Shown in pieces: positions 53,960 to 63,322 of a DNA stretch of 64,000 bases. The DNA comes from Methylomonas paludis. Its GTDB lineage: Bacteria > Pseudomonadota > Gammaproteobacteria > Methylococcales > Methylomonadaceae. Numbering within the stretch: position 1 is the stretch's first letter; each line of letters opens with the position of its first letter. The translations under genes were made by a program, and so were the position numbers. The stretch spans positions 744,001 to 808,000 of the forward strand of contig NZ_CP073754.1 in assembly GCF_018734325.1 (NCBI RefSeq), given 5' to 3'. The notes under the pieces were generated by a model that was not told where the DNA came from, ran no database searches, and saw nothing but the letters and a program-made list of their open reading frames with translations.

Positions 53960-56203
53960 ATGAATACAACCCAGGCCGATCTGCCGGAAACCCGGCTTTC
54001 CATTCTCGGCATGAGTTGCGCCGGTTGTGTTACCGCCGTTGATACCGCATTACGTACCTTGCCGGGGGTTACCGCAGTCAGCATCAATTTTGCCGATCAC
54101 TCTGCTACAGTCAACGGTCAGACCGATCCTGAGTTAATGAAACAGGCACTCAAGGCTGCCGGTTACGATGCTGCCGTCATGGAAGGACTGGAGGATCCTA
54201 GTGCCGATGCTGAGCAGGAAACTCAGCGCTATCGCCAACTTATCCAAAAAGCCGCTGTGGCCGGGGCTTTGGGGGTGCCATTAATGCTGGGCGGCCATTT
54301 CAACTGGTTTCCGGTCCTGGGCAGTGTTGCCGGTAGCCGTTTTTGGAGTCAAGTCGCCTTGTTGACTTTGGCAGTATTGTATTACTCAGGTGGTCATTTT
54401 TTCACCAATGCCGTAAAACTACTGAAAGTCCGTCAGGCTAATATGGATACCCTGATCGCCCTGGGTACCGGCTCGGCCTGGTTTTACTCCTGTATCGTCA
54501 TCGATTATTCGGCCCAATTACCCTCATTATCCGCACACGCCTATTTCGAAGCCTCTGCCATCATTCTGGCGTTTATCAATCTCGGTAACGCCCTGGAAAC
54601 CCGCGCCCGAGGTAAAACCTCCTCCGCCATCCGCGCCCTGATTGGGCTACAACCCCGTACCGCACGGGTGTTGCGTAATGGTCAGGAAATCGATATAGCC
54701 ATCGATCAGGTCGGTTTGGGCGAAACCTTACGAGTGCGGCCCGGTGAAAAAATTCCGGTGGACGGCATGGTGTTGGAAGGTCATGCCAGCGTCGATGAAG
54801 CCATGCTCACCGGCGAATCGCTGCCGGTGGAAAAACTGCCCGGTAACAGTGTTGCTGCGGGCACCATTAACCTGCAAGGCACTTTTTTGTTCAGCGCCAA
54901 CCGTATCGGTCGTGATACCGCCCTGGCTCAAATTATCCACAGCGTGCGCCAGGCCCAGAACGCCAAACCCGCGATTGCCAAACTGGCCGACCAAATCTCT
55001 GCCGTGTTTGTGCCTTGCGTGGTCGGCATCGCCGCCCTCACTTTTATCGGTTGGCTATTGTTTGGTCCCCAGCCCGCTATTGGTTATGCCTTTGTAACGG
55101 CGATGACAGTGCTGGTTATCGCCTGTCCGTGCGCTTTGGGTCTGGCTACCCCCATCTCAGTAATGGTAGCCGTTGGTCGTGCTGCGCAAATCGGCATCCT
55201 GATCCGTCAGGGCGAAGCTTTACAAACCGCCGGCAAACTCAGCTGTCTGGTGCTGGACAAAACCGGCACCGTTACCGTAGGCAAGCCCAGTCTGGCCAGC
55301 ATTATCGCTTTAGTCGGTACAGAAGCCGAGTTATTGCAACGCGCCGCCAGTCTGGAGTCCGGTTCTGAACATCCCCTGGCCGCCGCCATTCTTAACGCAG
55401 CCACTGCCCAAGGTTTGAAGCTGGATAAGGTTCGCCAGTTTCAGGCTTTAGCCGGGCAGGGCATTAGCGGCCAAATTGGCGGTCAAGCCTATTGGTTTGG
55501 CAATCAAGCCCTGATGAGCGCTCAGGGCATAGACAGTTCCGCTTATCACGCCAAACTCGCCGAACTCGCCGTGCGCGGCCAAACTCCCATGCTGTTGGCC
55601 GATGCCCAGCGCGTTATCGGCATCATCGCCGTTGCCGATGCCATCAAACCAGACTCGGCGCAAGCCGTACAACTACTGAAACAGCAGGGTGTGCGAGTAC
55701 TGATGGTCACTGGCGACAACCTTATCACCGCCCAGGCTATCGCCGCCCAGGCCGGCATTGAAGAAGTACGCGCCCAAGTATTACCCCACGACAAAGCGTT
55801 GGTCATCAAAGAATTGCAGGCCCAGGGCGAAATCGTCGGCATGGTGGGTGACGGCATCAACGATGCCCCGGCCTTGGCCCAAGCTCAAGTGGGCTTTGCC
55901 ATAGGTACCGGTACCGATGTGGCCATTGAAAGTGCCGATATCGTGCTACTGCAAGGCTCCTTGCTCAAAGTGCCTGAAGCCATGCAACTTTCGCGATTGA
56001 CAGTACAAAATATCAAGCAAAACCTGTTGGGTGCCTTTATATATAATATTATTGGCATTCCGGTGGCGGCAGGCTTGCTGTATCCGCTGTTTGGCATCCT
56101 GCTCAATCCCATGATCGCCGGTGCCGCAATGGCCATGTCCTCAGTCACCGTGGTCAGCAACGCCAATCGCTTGCGCTGGATAAAACTCAACCCCGTCGGC
56201 TAA
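53960..56203 (+). CDS. copA: copper-transporting P1B-type ATPase CopA
   Basis: A 747-residue ATPase. One N-terminal HMA domain ([11 protein letters not shown]) is followed by eight membrane helices, the ion-binding CPC in [13 protein letters not shown], the phosphorylation site [10 protein letters not shown] and the hinge [14 protein letters not shown]. This exports Cu(I) from the cytoplasm. In a methanotroph, where copper controls methane oxidation, tight export is expected. It follows the chaperone gene. Confidence 0.95.
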   Translation: MNTTQADLPETRLSILGMSCAGCVTAVDTALRTLPGVTAVSINFADHSATVNGQTDPELMKQALKAAGYDAAVMEGLEDPSADAEQETQRYRQLIQKAAVAGALGVPLMLGGHFNWFPVLGSVAGSRFWSQVALLTLAVLYYSGGHFFTNAVKLLKVRQANMDTLIALGTGSAWFYSCIVIDYSAQLPSLSAHAYFEASAIILAFINLGNALETRARGKTSSAIRALIGLQPRTARVLRNGQEIDIAIDQVGLGETLRVRPGEKIPVDGMVLEGHASVDEAMLTGESLPVEKLPGNSVAAGTINLQGTFLFSANRIGRDTALAQIIHSVRQAQNAKPAIAKLADQISAVFVPCVVGIAALTFIGWLLFGPQPAIGYAFVTAMTVLVIACPCALGLATPISVMVAVGRAAQIGILIRQGEALQTAGKLSCLVLDKTGTVTVGKPSLASIIALVGTEAELLQRAASLESGSEHPLAAAILNAATAQGLKLDKVRQFQALAGQGISGQIGGQAYWFGNQALMSAQGIDSSAYHAKLAELAVRGQTPMLLADAQRVIGIIAVADAIKPDSAQAVQLLKQQGVRVLMVTGDNLITAQAIAAQAGIEEVRAQVLPHDKALVIKELQAQGEIVGMVGDGINDAPALAQAQVGFAIGTGTDVAIESADIVLLQGSLLKVPEAMQLSRLTVQNIKQNLLGAFIYNIIGIPVAAGLLYPLFGILLNPMIAGAAMAMSSVTVVSNANRLRWIKLNPVG

Positions 56204-56350
56204 AGCGGTGCAGCAAATCCACCAGTTACCCGGTGTATTTGCACCACCGGTGTGCAGTATCCAGGTGTTGTAGGCCCCAGTCGCGCGTAATTACAGGCGT
56301 GGCCTGTAATTTGCATTAAACTAATAGGGTTTAATTAAAAATAGACCAAA

Positions 56351-56478
56351 GCAACCCGATAAGATGCAGCCCAGAGTCACAAGTGGTTCTGCCGTCAATA
56401 ATCTTATGATGAAAAAGACACACCCGGTTTATTGGCAGCAGCTGCTTTGTGGCTATGGGTTGCATCTTATCGGGTTGC
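56351..56478. mobile_element. 128-base element with long inverted ends
   Basis: GCAACCCGATAAGATGCA at the left end is matched exactly, inverted, at the right (TGCATCTTATCGGGTTGC). The similarity continues inward with mismatches to about 43 bases per arm, leaving a short AT-rich loop. No coding frame and no clear target duplication are present. It looks like a MITE or a deleted insertion-sequence end pair. Confidence 0.6.
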
Positions 56479-56858
56479 CCCGCGCGCCGTTGACTGGCAT
56501 CGTTTGCGATTAATATTGTTCACTGACGCGCATCATCAAATTACTGTCTTCAAAATCCTCCGCCTTATTCGCCAAATAAATGTTGGCAGACTACTAGAAC
56601 CCCCAGCAGTAGGCATTTCCAGCCCCAGTCTGTCATTAAATCATCACATCAGCTTAACTTCATTTTCATATTGCTGAGTTAATATTAGGACTTAACATAA
56701 AAGGTATGGTCATTGATTCATGCGCGTGGCCTTTTACGGCTTGTGCAGACCATCCTCTCCAGCTCAGGCCTTTACCGGCCGGTCAAGTTTGCATCTAACG
56801 CAAAGTCTACGCATGTATTACATAAAAACTGTCTAAGGAAAGATGTTGAGCCCCTTCG

Positions 56859-56884
56859 GCCCGGTGATACCGGGCTATTTTTTA
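56859..56884 (+). terminator. orphan intrinsic terminator
   Basis: GCCCGGT and ACCGGGC form a 7-base stem with a 3-base loop, followed by TATTTTTTA. No intact gene precedes it, so it may end a lost gene or a small RNA. Confidence 0.65.
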
Positions 56885-56887
56885 CTC

Positions 56888-57043
56888 AAAAAATGCAAGT
56901 ACACCGAATTGGCGCCGTTTTATGATCTGGTCTGTATGATCGTTTACCCCAATATCGGCAGCGGATTGCCGATGACAAGCGTGAAACCGAAACCTATAAC
57001 CAAGCAGCTGTGCGAAATGATGCAAAAAATTGAGTCAGTTTAG
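56888..57043 (+). pseudogene. possible HipA-like kinase remnant
   Basis: A short frame contains CKYTELAPFYDLVCMIVYPN, which resembles the conserved LxPxYDL...YP block near the C-terminus of HipA-type kinases, followed by G-x-G-LPMT. Nothing else of the gene is left, and it starts next to a terminator. The match is from memory of the family and is weak. Confidence 0.3.
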
Positions 57044-57188
57044 CTAAATAGTATAACTGAGTTGCAAGCTCAAGCCGTAACTTCCGATGAGCTATTAATG
57101 ATTAACAAAGTATCGGATCAATTAAACACAGCAAAAGTAGTTACGCCAATGACCATCAAATATAACCAGTTGTAAATGCCGATTCTCG

Positions 57189-57326
57189 TTAAGAGTTCAG
57201 GATAAAACCTGCTAAAGCTAAAGCTTTTTTAGGTACATCACCCTTGAAAGATTCTTTACGCTCAACTCGATCAGATTCCAGTGAGTCAAGTAAAGCTAAT
57301 AATTCTTGATCTGTATACCTTTGCAT
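57189..57326 (-). pseudogene. AlbA_2/Schlafen-type ATP-binding protein, N-terminal remnant
   Basis: Starting at ATG 57326 it encodes MQRYTDQELLALLDSLESDR, then VERKESFKGDVPKK. This is the typical start of AlbA_2 (Schlafen-like) ATP-binding proteins, which normally continue with a long C-terminal domain. Here the frame ends after 45 residues, so only the first tenth remains. Confidence 0.6.
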
Positions 57327-57602
57327 GTCGTTACTTATTCCAAAACTAAACGAACTTTTTGCGGGTTTTCATCCTTGGTGGGCTGATATATTTAGTCCTC
57401 AAAGCGTTTTTAGTTCTTATTATGTCGAGCAATTGCTGCAGATTTCAATCTATTTAGCAAATATCGGGCTTTAATCGAAACTAAAATTAATCAGGATAGT
57501 AATTTTTAACGTTACGCAAAATTATTGTCCAACTTGCCGGAAGATGTCCAGCTTGTGTAAACTTGCAACCAATTACTATAATGGGATTAAACCTTTTCCA
57601 TG
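57327..57602. other. non-coding, decayed DNA
   Basis: No frame, RNA gene or repeat is supported between the Schlafen-like remnant and the small element at 57607. Confidence 0.5.
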
Positions 57603-57606
57603 TTAG

Positions 57607-57705
57607 GGAACCTCTGATTAATGCAGTTTTTCAAGAAAAACCAATCCGCAAGGCATTGATTTTATTGGTACCGAAATTCGAGATAACGAATTAATCAGAG
57701 GTTCC
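57607..57705. mobile_element. 99-base MITE with perfect inverted ends and TTAG duplications
   Basis: GGAACCTCTGATTAAT at the left and ATTAATCAGAGGTTCC at the right are perfect 16-base inverted repeats. TTAG stands directly on both sides (57603-57606 and 57706-57709), a 4-base target duplication of the YTAR kind used by IS5-group transposases. The 67-base interior has no coding frame. A transposase elsewhere in the genome must have moved it. Confidence 0.85.
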
Positions 57706-57822
57706 TTAGCATCGGGAAACTCAGGATAACAGTGGGGACATCCTCGTAATATTTTGCTCGCTGGTTAAATATGCCATGCGTCAAGCCTATAACAAACCAA
57801 AAAGCTAATTATTTTGGTAGAG

Positions 57823-57856
57823 GCATAAAAAACCGGCATGAAAGCCAGTTTAGTTT
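57823..57856. repeat. imperfect copy of the tRNA-Ser terminator region
   Basis: The stretch from CATAAAAAACCGG to GTTTAGTTTT closely resembles 63092-63124, the hairpin directly downstream of tRNA-Ser (about 28 of 34 bases). The integrase remnant starts 16 bases to its right. It may be an old attachment-site end of the island. Confidence 0.4.
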
Positions 57857-57871
57857 TGACCGAAGTCGATT

Positions 57872-58291
57872 ATGAATGAAATCGATCTGCCTAACAAAGT
57901 CTGGACAATACTCCCCGAACGCATGAAAGTGAATAGGGTGCATAGAGTACCTTTATCTAGCCGCGCCATTGAAATTTTGGAATTAATGCAGAAATTTCAA
58001 TGTAATGAATTTATTTTTCCTGGTTCGAAAAAAGGGTTGTCAAACATGGCTATGCTTCAGTTGCTGAAGCGTATGGGTTGCGATGACCTTACCGTCCAAG
58101 GCTTTCAATCAACCTTTCGTGATTGGGCCGCTGAGACGACTGCTTATTCCAATGAGGTAATCGAGATGGCGCTGGCGCACACCATCAAGAATATGCCGGA
58201 AGCCGTCTATCATCGTGGCGACCTGTTAGAAAAGCGTAGCCAACTGATGTCAGATTGGGCAGAGTTTTGCAACGTTAAGCCAGAATCTTAA
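57872..58291 (+). pseudogene. tyrosine integrase C-terminal remnant
   Basis: A 139-residue C-terminal part of a P4-type integrase. It begins in the family's EIDLPNKVWTILPERMK block and has the HRVPLS arginine region. The box that should read HGFRSTFRDWAAE reads QGFQSTFRDWAAE, so the catalytic His and Arg are both replaced. The tyrosine region (EAVYHRGDLLEKR) is still there. The catalytic N-terminal part is missing. It is dead. Confidence 0.8.
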
Positions 58292-58622
58292 ATTCGGTCG
58301 CTTTGGCTATTGGCCGAACATGGTTTTTCTCGCGCTTCATCTCAACAAAACCATAGTTGGCCATAGTTTTCAGGGTTCGGGAAAGATTTCCAGTCTTGCG
58401 GCCAGTAAGTTCAGCCAGGGAAGAAATTGATTGTGGTTTGGCTGCCTGGATAACTTTCAAGAGCGCGCGGTTATCGTCGCTCAAAACTTCAGCTAAAGAG
58501 CGCATGGAAGTAAACCAAATTTTGGGATCGGTTGGTTTAGGTTTATATTCGCCCTTGGCGATAGACTGCACCCGCTCACGAATACGCTCCTGGGACATAA
58601 TGCCTATAGTCAATATTTTCAT
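58275..58622 (-). CDS. winged-helix antitoxin (TumA-like)
   Basis: A 115-residue protein with a winged-helix domain (residues about 40-115): LAEVLSDDNRALLKVIQAA, SSLAELTGRKTGNLSRTLKT and YGFVEMKREK. This is the HVO_A0114-type DNA-binding antitoxin paired with TumE toxins. It overlaps the toxin stop by 4 bases; toxin first, antitoxin second is the normal TumE/TumA order. Its 3' end overlaps the integrase remnant by 17 bases on the other strand. It looks intact. Confidence 0.8.
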   Translation of the reverse strand: MKILTIGIMSQERIRERVQSIAKGEYKPKPTDPKIWFTSMRSLAEVLSDDNRALLKVIQAAKPQSISSLAELTGRKTGNLSRTLKTMANYGFVEMKREKNHVRPIAKATEFKILA

Positions 58623-58968
58623 CTCTGTCTTATCCGGTCAACTTCTTCAAAAAAGTCCTGCAACAACTGATGAACGCTCTGAAATTCATACGGAACGCCC
58701 TGGTCACTGATATGTCTATGTTTATGATCTTGGGGTAGACGCTGTCCTGCATATTTAAACTTTTTGGGTAATTTGATTGCATGGGCATTGTCATAGCCAA
58801 GTATTCTTTTGCCATAAGGTTCATGCAAGGTCAGCGAATAACGGATTCCATGCGGACATCGTTAGTGACCTCGACCCTTTGCGCCTCAGTTTTGATCCAG
58901 TAACCGCCCCCTTGATCAAGAATCTGGTCGTCCAGATCTGAAAGATTTTCAATTACCAGAATCTTCAT
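58619..58968 (-). pseudogene. TumE-type toxin, frameshifted
   Basis: The gene would start with ATG at 58968 and read MKILVIENLSDLDDQILDQ, then GYWIKTEAQRVEVTND, but this frame stops at 58831. The conserved continuation, PHGIRYSLTLHEP then GKRILGYDNAHAIKLP, HRHISDQGVPYEF and LLQDFFEEVDRI, is in the frame shifted by one base, down to 58619. The break lies near 58855-58862. If the shift is real, the toxin is not made and only its antitoxin remains. A single-base assembly error would give the same picture. Confidence 0.75.
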
Positions 58969-59308
58969 GCATAGTTCAGTATATCATCTGATGATAAAGT
59001 CCACCACTTGGCTGTGACTGGTTGATTGATTTTTTACTTGTCATGCAAAAAATACTATGGGAATTGTGTCGAGGCTAATTTGACACGCAGTTGTGAAAAT
59101 TAATCAGAGAAAATGCTAGGTTTTGGACGATAAAGAATACGCATACTTCCTTTCTCAGTCGGCTCTGCCAAAATGTCAAAAAATTCAGAGGCTAGTATCA
59201 GTTCTTTGGTAAGCGGTTATCAAACCCCATCTAGCCATTTTTCCATCCACTGTTAATATGTTCGCTATCTGAAGAACATTTTCTGACCTGGATAGAACTG
59301 AAAATTGA
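58969..59308. other. mostly non-coding region upstream of the TumE gene
   Basis: It should hold the TumE/TumA promoter. A minus-strand open stretch (59100-59213) reads KELILASEFFDILAEPTEKG, then RILYRPKPSIFSD; it has no start codon and I do not recognise it. It may be a further remnant. Confidence 0.35.
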
Positions 59309-59479
59309 GGCTCTGTACCAATTATCCGCTGGGAAGACAGCCCGCAATTGGGTTATGAAATCTTGCCGAACAAGCATTTTTATCATTATCAAACCCCCAA
59401 ACCTACCGCTGTTTTGTTGAAGGAGTTTTGGGACTTAGAGCAGGAAGCAGTTAGTTTGTTGAAAAGCTTGGAGGATTGA
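59309..59479 (+). pseudogene. type I restriction HsdM, C-terminal remnant
   Basis: The frame encodes IIRWEDSPQLGYEILPNKHF and TPKPTAVLLKEFWDLEQEA, the usual end of HsdM methyltransferase subunits. The TGA at 59477 is followed 6 bases later by the ATG of the HsdS remnant, the normal hsdM-hsdS spacing. About 95% of the gene, with the methyltransferase motifs, is missing. Confidence 0.75.
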
Positions 59480-59485
59480 GGCGTG

Positions 59486-59902
59486 ATGGATTATGCGGTT
59501 ATGCAAGATAGCGGAGTTCAGTGGATTGGAGCGATTCCCAAGACCTGGAAAACCGATAGACTCAAGGATATTGCCAACATAAATGTAAGCTCATTAGATG
59601 CAAAAACTGCCGGTCATTATGTTTTGAAATATATTGAGATTTCCAACGTCAATAGTCGTGGGATCATTTCTGAACAAGCGATTGAAGAGATTGAGTTTGC
59701 ATCTGCACCATCTAGAGCAAGGAGAAAAGTATCATGTGGAGATACGATTATTTTCTCGGTAAGACCAAACCTTCAAGCTATTGCCTACATCGAGATAGAT
59801 GATCCCAATTTGGTTTGCTCGACAGGGTTTTATGTGGTCGTAGCTGCCGAAAGCCTGCAAGCTGTTCAAGGCTGCTTAAGTGCGGACAATAGTTTACAAT
59901 AG
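59486..59902 (+). pseudogene. type I restriction specificity subunit HsdS, truncated
   Basis: The N-terminus has MQDSGVQWIGAIPKTWKTDR, the normal start of an HsdS first target-recognition domain. The domain runs to about residue 120 (DPNLVCSTGFYVVVA) and then ends in an unrelated tail and a stop at residue 139. The second recognition domain and central coiled coil are missing, so it cannot work as a normal subunit. Confidence 0.8.
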
Positions 59903-59944
59903 CCTATAATTTTTTTAATTATGGAAACCTGACGGGGCTTTGAA

Positions 59945-61015
59945 ATGATAGGTGAACGTCTACAACGCGCACGTAAGGCGGCTGGCTTGGGCTTGCGGGC
60001 TTTGGCCGAGCAGTCGGACTTGAGCCATACCACTATCAGCAAGTTTGAAAACGAGCTGCAAACGCCGTCTTCCGGACAGTTGCTTAAGCTCGCCAAAATT
60101 TTAGGGGTGCGTACCGAATATTTTTTCCGTCCGCAAAGCCTGAACATCAAGGGCATTGAATACCGCAAAAAAAGCAGCTTGCCGCAGAAGAGTCTGGATA
60201 AAATTCAGGCGGATATTTTCGATCAGGCCGAACGCTGGCATGAGTTGTTAAACTTGTATCCACAGTCCCCGGTGCAAGATTTTGCTTTGCCTGCTGCTTT
60301 GCCGGAACAGATTACCGATGCCGAACAATTGGAAGCCCTGGCAGAACAACTGCGTGACGCCTGGAAGCTGGGTTTAAGCTGCATCCCGGATATGATAGAT
60401 ACCCTGGAGTCGCAAGGCGTCATGGTGATCAGCAGTCTGGTGGAGGCTGCACATAAATTTGACGGTTTGGCGGCCACGATCAACGATCTACCAGTCGTCG
60501 TGGTGGGGGCAAACTGGACGGGCGACCGTCAGCGTTTTACCCTGGCGCATGAACTTGGCCATTTATTGTTAAAGAATCGTTTGACTAATGATTTGCAGGC
60601 TGAGGAAGAAAAGCTCTGCAATCGCTTTGCCGGGGCTTTTTTGTTGCCGAAACCCACTTTGATCGAACACTTAGGCCAGCACCGTCACCAGCTCGAAATC
60701 AATGAACTGTATTTTCTGAAGCATGAATTCGGTTTAAGCATGCAGGGCGTGTTGTTTCGTGCCTTGCAATGCGAAATTATTACCCAGACAACTTTCCAGC
60801 AGCTTTATAAGTTGTTTAGCTTGAAAGGCTGGCGCAGCAAAGAGCCTAAACAGCCTTATCCTGCGGAGCAGACCATTTTGTTTAAACAACTGGTTTACCG
60901 CGCCTTGGCTGAGGATTATTTTACTGAATCCAAAGCCGCAGAATTATTGGGCCTGCCAGTGGCTACGTTTCATCAACAACGGATATTAGAAAGCTTTGAG
61001 CCGCTTACTCATTAG
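59945..61015 (+). CDS. XRE-ImmA/IrrE fusion regulator
   Basis: A 356-residue protein. The N-terminal helix-turn-helix is RLQRARKAAGLGLRALAEQS then HTTISKFENELQTPS. The ImmA/IrrE metallopeptidase motif is HELGHLL (FTLAHELGHLLLKN, zinc-binding HExxH). Such proteins act as regulators that cleave partner repressors, or as antitoxins of PIN-type toxins. A PIN-domain gene starts 20 bases inside its end, so the two form a pair. It appears intact, unlike its neighbours. Confidence 0.88.
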   Translation: MIGERLQRARKAAGLGLRALAEQSDLSHTTISKFENELQTPSSGQLLKLAKILGVRTEYFFRPQSLNIKGIEYRKKSSLPQKSLDKIQADIFDQAERWHELLNLYPQSPVQDFALPAALPEQITDAEQLEALAEQLRDAWKLGLSCIPDMIDTLESQGVMVISSLVEAAHKFDGLAATINDLPVVVVGANWTGDRQRFTLAHELGHLLLKNRLTNDLQAEEEKLCNRFAGAFLLPKPTLIEHLGQHRHQLEINELYFLKHEFGLSMQGVLFRALQCEIITQTTFQQLYKLFSLKGWRSKEPKQPYPAEQTILFKQLVYRALAEDYFTESKAAELLGLPVATFHQQRILESFEPLTH

Positions 61016-61490
61016 TGACGCCAACATCCTGATCGATTTGGAAGAGGGTGGGTTGATTGCCGAGCTGTTTCAATTGCCGTTTCAACTGCAAGTGCCTGAC
61101 CTATTGTTTGTCGATGAGTTGGAAGCCGATCATAGTTATTTGTTAGACTATGGCTTGCAGTTGGGCGAACTAAACCCAGCTTCCATGGCTGAAGTTGAAG
61201 TGTTGGCGGCAAAATATGCATAACCGAGCCGTTATGATTGTTTTGCTTTAGTACTGGCTAAACAGCAGCAATGTCCGTTGCTGACCGGGGATAAAAATTT
61301 AAGGCAGGCGGCAGAGCAGGAAAACGTAGTTGTCAAAGGAACCTTGTGGATAGTTGAAGCCATGCTGACACAGCAATTGATTGATAGTCAAACAGTAAGA
61401 CGGGCCTACCAAAGCATGAAACAAAAGGGTAGACGCTTGCCCTGGGATGAGGCAGAAAAACGCTTATTGGCAATAGAGGCTAAGCCATGA
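60996..61490 (+). pseudogene. PIN-domain protein with one in-frame stop
   Basis: One continuous frame from TTG 60996 to 61490 encodes LLISDANILIDLEEGGLIAE, EVLAAKYA, then a TAA at 61221-61223, then PSRYDCFALVLAKQQ and LLTGDKNLRQAAEQE. These are the three acidic blocks of a PIN nuclease. Only one base change (for example GAA or AAA to TAA) would explain the stop. As it stands the protein is cut to 75 residues and has lost two acidic blocks. It overlaps the XRE-ImmA gene, as toxin to regulator. Confidence 0.85.
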
Positions 61491-62975
61491 CCGGGCCGGA
61501 AGCTAAAATTCAAGATCATGTTGTCCGCTATCTAAACTCGATTCAAGGTTACACGCTGTTAGAGACTGAAGACATCAGCGATAAGGAACATTATATTGCT
61601 GAAAGCCTGCTGTTGGCGTTTATTAGGGCCACTCAAGCGGAAGCGTTGGCGCGGTTACAGGTCAATTATGGCACGGACAGCCTGGATGAAATCTGCTGAA
61701 GAGCAGATTAAAGCTTTGATAGGCGATAAAGCCAAGGCCATGATAGTGGCTTCATCCAGGATTGCCGGTTTAAAGTATTACCAGTTGCTGAAAGCTAAAA
61801 TCGCCGAAAAGCATCAAGTATACCCGGATCAATACAATTACAAAGTGTTGTATGCGTTTTCCGATTTTACCCACAGAGAGACTAATGAGGAAATTAGAGA
61901 ACATCAGCTTAATGGACTAAACAACAATGAATTGATTGAAGAGCGGTTCAAGCAGGACGACTACCGGATTATGATCGTGGCGAGTAAGTTTCAGACCGGT
62001 TTTAATGAGCCGTTGTTGGTGGGCATGTTTTTAGATAAGCCGGTGATGGATAAAACCGCCGTTCAGACTTTATCGCGCCTGAACCGCTGTTGTGATGGCA
62101 AAACTAAAGTGATTGTCATCGATTTTACCAATAATACGGCCAATATCCTGAAGGCCTTTAATAAATACCGAAAGGGTACGCCCTACGAAGCAACGGTGCC
62201 TGATGAGCAAAAAGTCATTCTGCTTTATCAAGGTATTATCGAACGGGGGCTGTTTACGGATAGCGACGCCAGCCACTTTGAAAAGCTATTAAAGCTGGGT
62301 CAGGATGCGGTTTTGCAAACAGAGGTAAACCGTTGCCGTCAGCGCTTCTTATTCCAATATGAAGGGTTAACCGAACGTAAAGCTTATGTATATGAACTGG
62401 CGAAGTTGGTTAAAGCTTATAATTTTTTGAGCAGCTTTTATCAATACGATGAAGCTATTGAACGATTTGTGTTATTTGCTGAATTCATCCAGCCGCAATT
62501 GATTAAGGAAGGTTCCGAGTCGGAATTGATGCGGGCAATCGGCAAGGTCAAATTGATAAAAGCCAGTGTGACCTATAAGGGCGTCAGTGAAAATCGGGCG
62601 GGCGAAATTAAGGAACCGCGTACTGGTGGCGGCGGCAACCGCACACCGCAGCCTGTTGTAAAAACATCTATTCAAGCCACAATAGACGAGATCAAAGAAA
62701 AATATCCCATCAGTGATGCAGAGGCCTTGATTATCCGTGAAGTTTGCGAAGAAAAGCAGGCAGATCAGACTATCTTGTTAAGCATTCAGCGTAATATCAA
62801 CAGAATGCATTACCTAAATGAAGTGTACAAACCGGAGATACGTAAATCCATTGAATTAGCTTATATCCAGCGTGGACATAACGATGAGCTTTATAAAGAT
62901 GAATATGTCGATGATGGGGCGATTTTCGATATGATGGCGCATACCGTCTTGAGCTACGGTTTGGCGCAGGCCTAA
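61487..62975 (+). pseudogene. type I restriction HsdR with large internal deletion
   Basis: The gene starts at ATG 61487 with MTGPEAKIQDHVVRYLNSIQ and an HsdR N-terminal segment (YIAESLLLAFIRATQAEAL, LARLQVNYGTDSLDEI). At about 61695 the homology jumps, out of frame, to EQIKALIGDKAKAMIVASSR, which belongs to the second helicase half. RIMIVASKFQTGFNEPLLVG is its motif V and VQTLSRLNRCCDGK is motif VI. The nuclease motif and the helicase Walker A and B are missing. The rest (to 62975) is the C-terminal domain. Confidence 0.8.
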
Positions 62976-63091
62976 TTCATGCCCGTGATTGTTTAATTTA
63001 ATTTTGATGCTGGGTTGGGTCTACGAAATCATACGCAGTAACTTGATAGAGTCAGATTAATCAAACATGGATGACGCGCGCCATCTATAGA

Positions 63092-63124
63092 CATAAAAAA
63101 ACCGACATAAAGCCGGTTTGATTT
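63092..63124 (-). terminator. tRNA-Ser terminator
   Basis: On the minus strand AACCGGC and GTCGGTT form a 7-base stem with one G-T pair and a 5-base loop (63100-63118), followed by a run of seven T. It lies 22 bases after the tRNA 3' end. Confidence 0.8.
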
Positions 63125-63145
63125 TAGGTGTAAGCCTTTGATTTA

Positions 63146-63236
63146 TGGCGGAGAGCTAGGGATTCGAACCCCAGGAGGGGTATAAGCCCTCAACGGTTTT
63201 CAAGACCGCCGCTTTCGACCGCTCAGCCAGCTCTCC
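63146..63236 (-). tRNA. tRNA-Ser (anticodon UGA)
   Basis: On the minus strand, GGAGAGC (63236-63230) pairs with GCTCTCC, followed by G and an encoded CCA (63148-63146). The anticodon stem CGGTC-loop-GACCG-like has loop CTTGAAA, so the anticodon is TGA and reads UCA. The long variable arm (GAGGGCTTATACCCCTC) and GGTTCGAATCC T-loop confirm serine. Length is 91 with CCA. It is the right border of the decayed island. Confidence 0.97.
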
Positions 63237-63322
63237 AATAGCCGCTCATTATGCCAGAATTATTTTTTTATTCCAGCTTTTTTTGCTGACCCCTGTCTGT
63301 GCAGTGCGGCCCAGCCCATGCC

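Noticed and set aside
56432-56925. Two open frames after copA
   Set aside because: They cross an inverted-repeat element and a strong terminator and resemble no protein.
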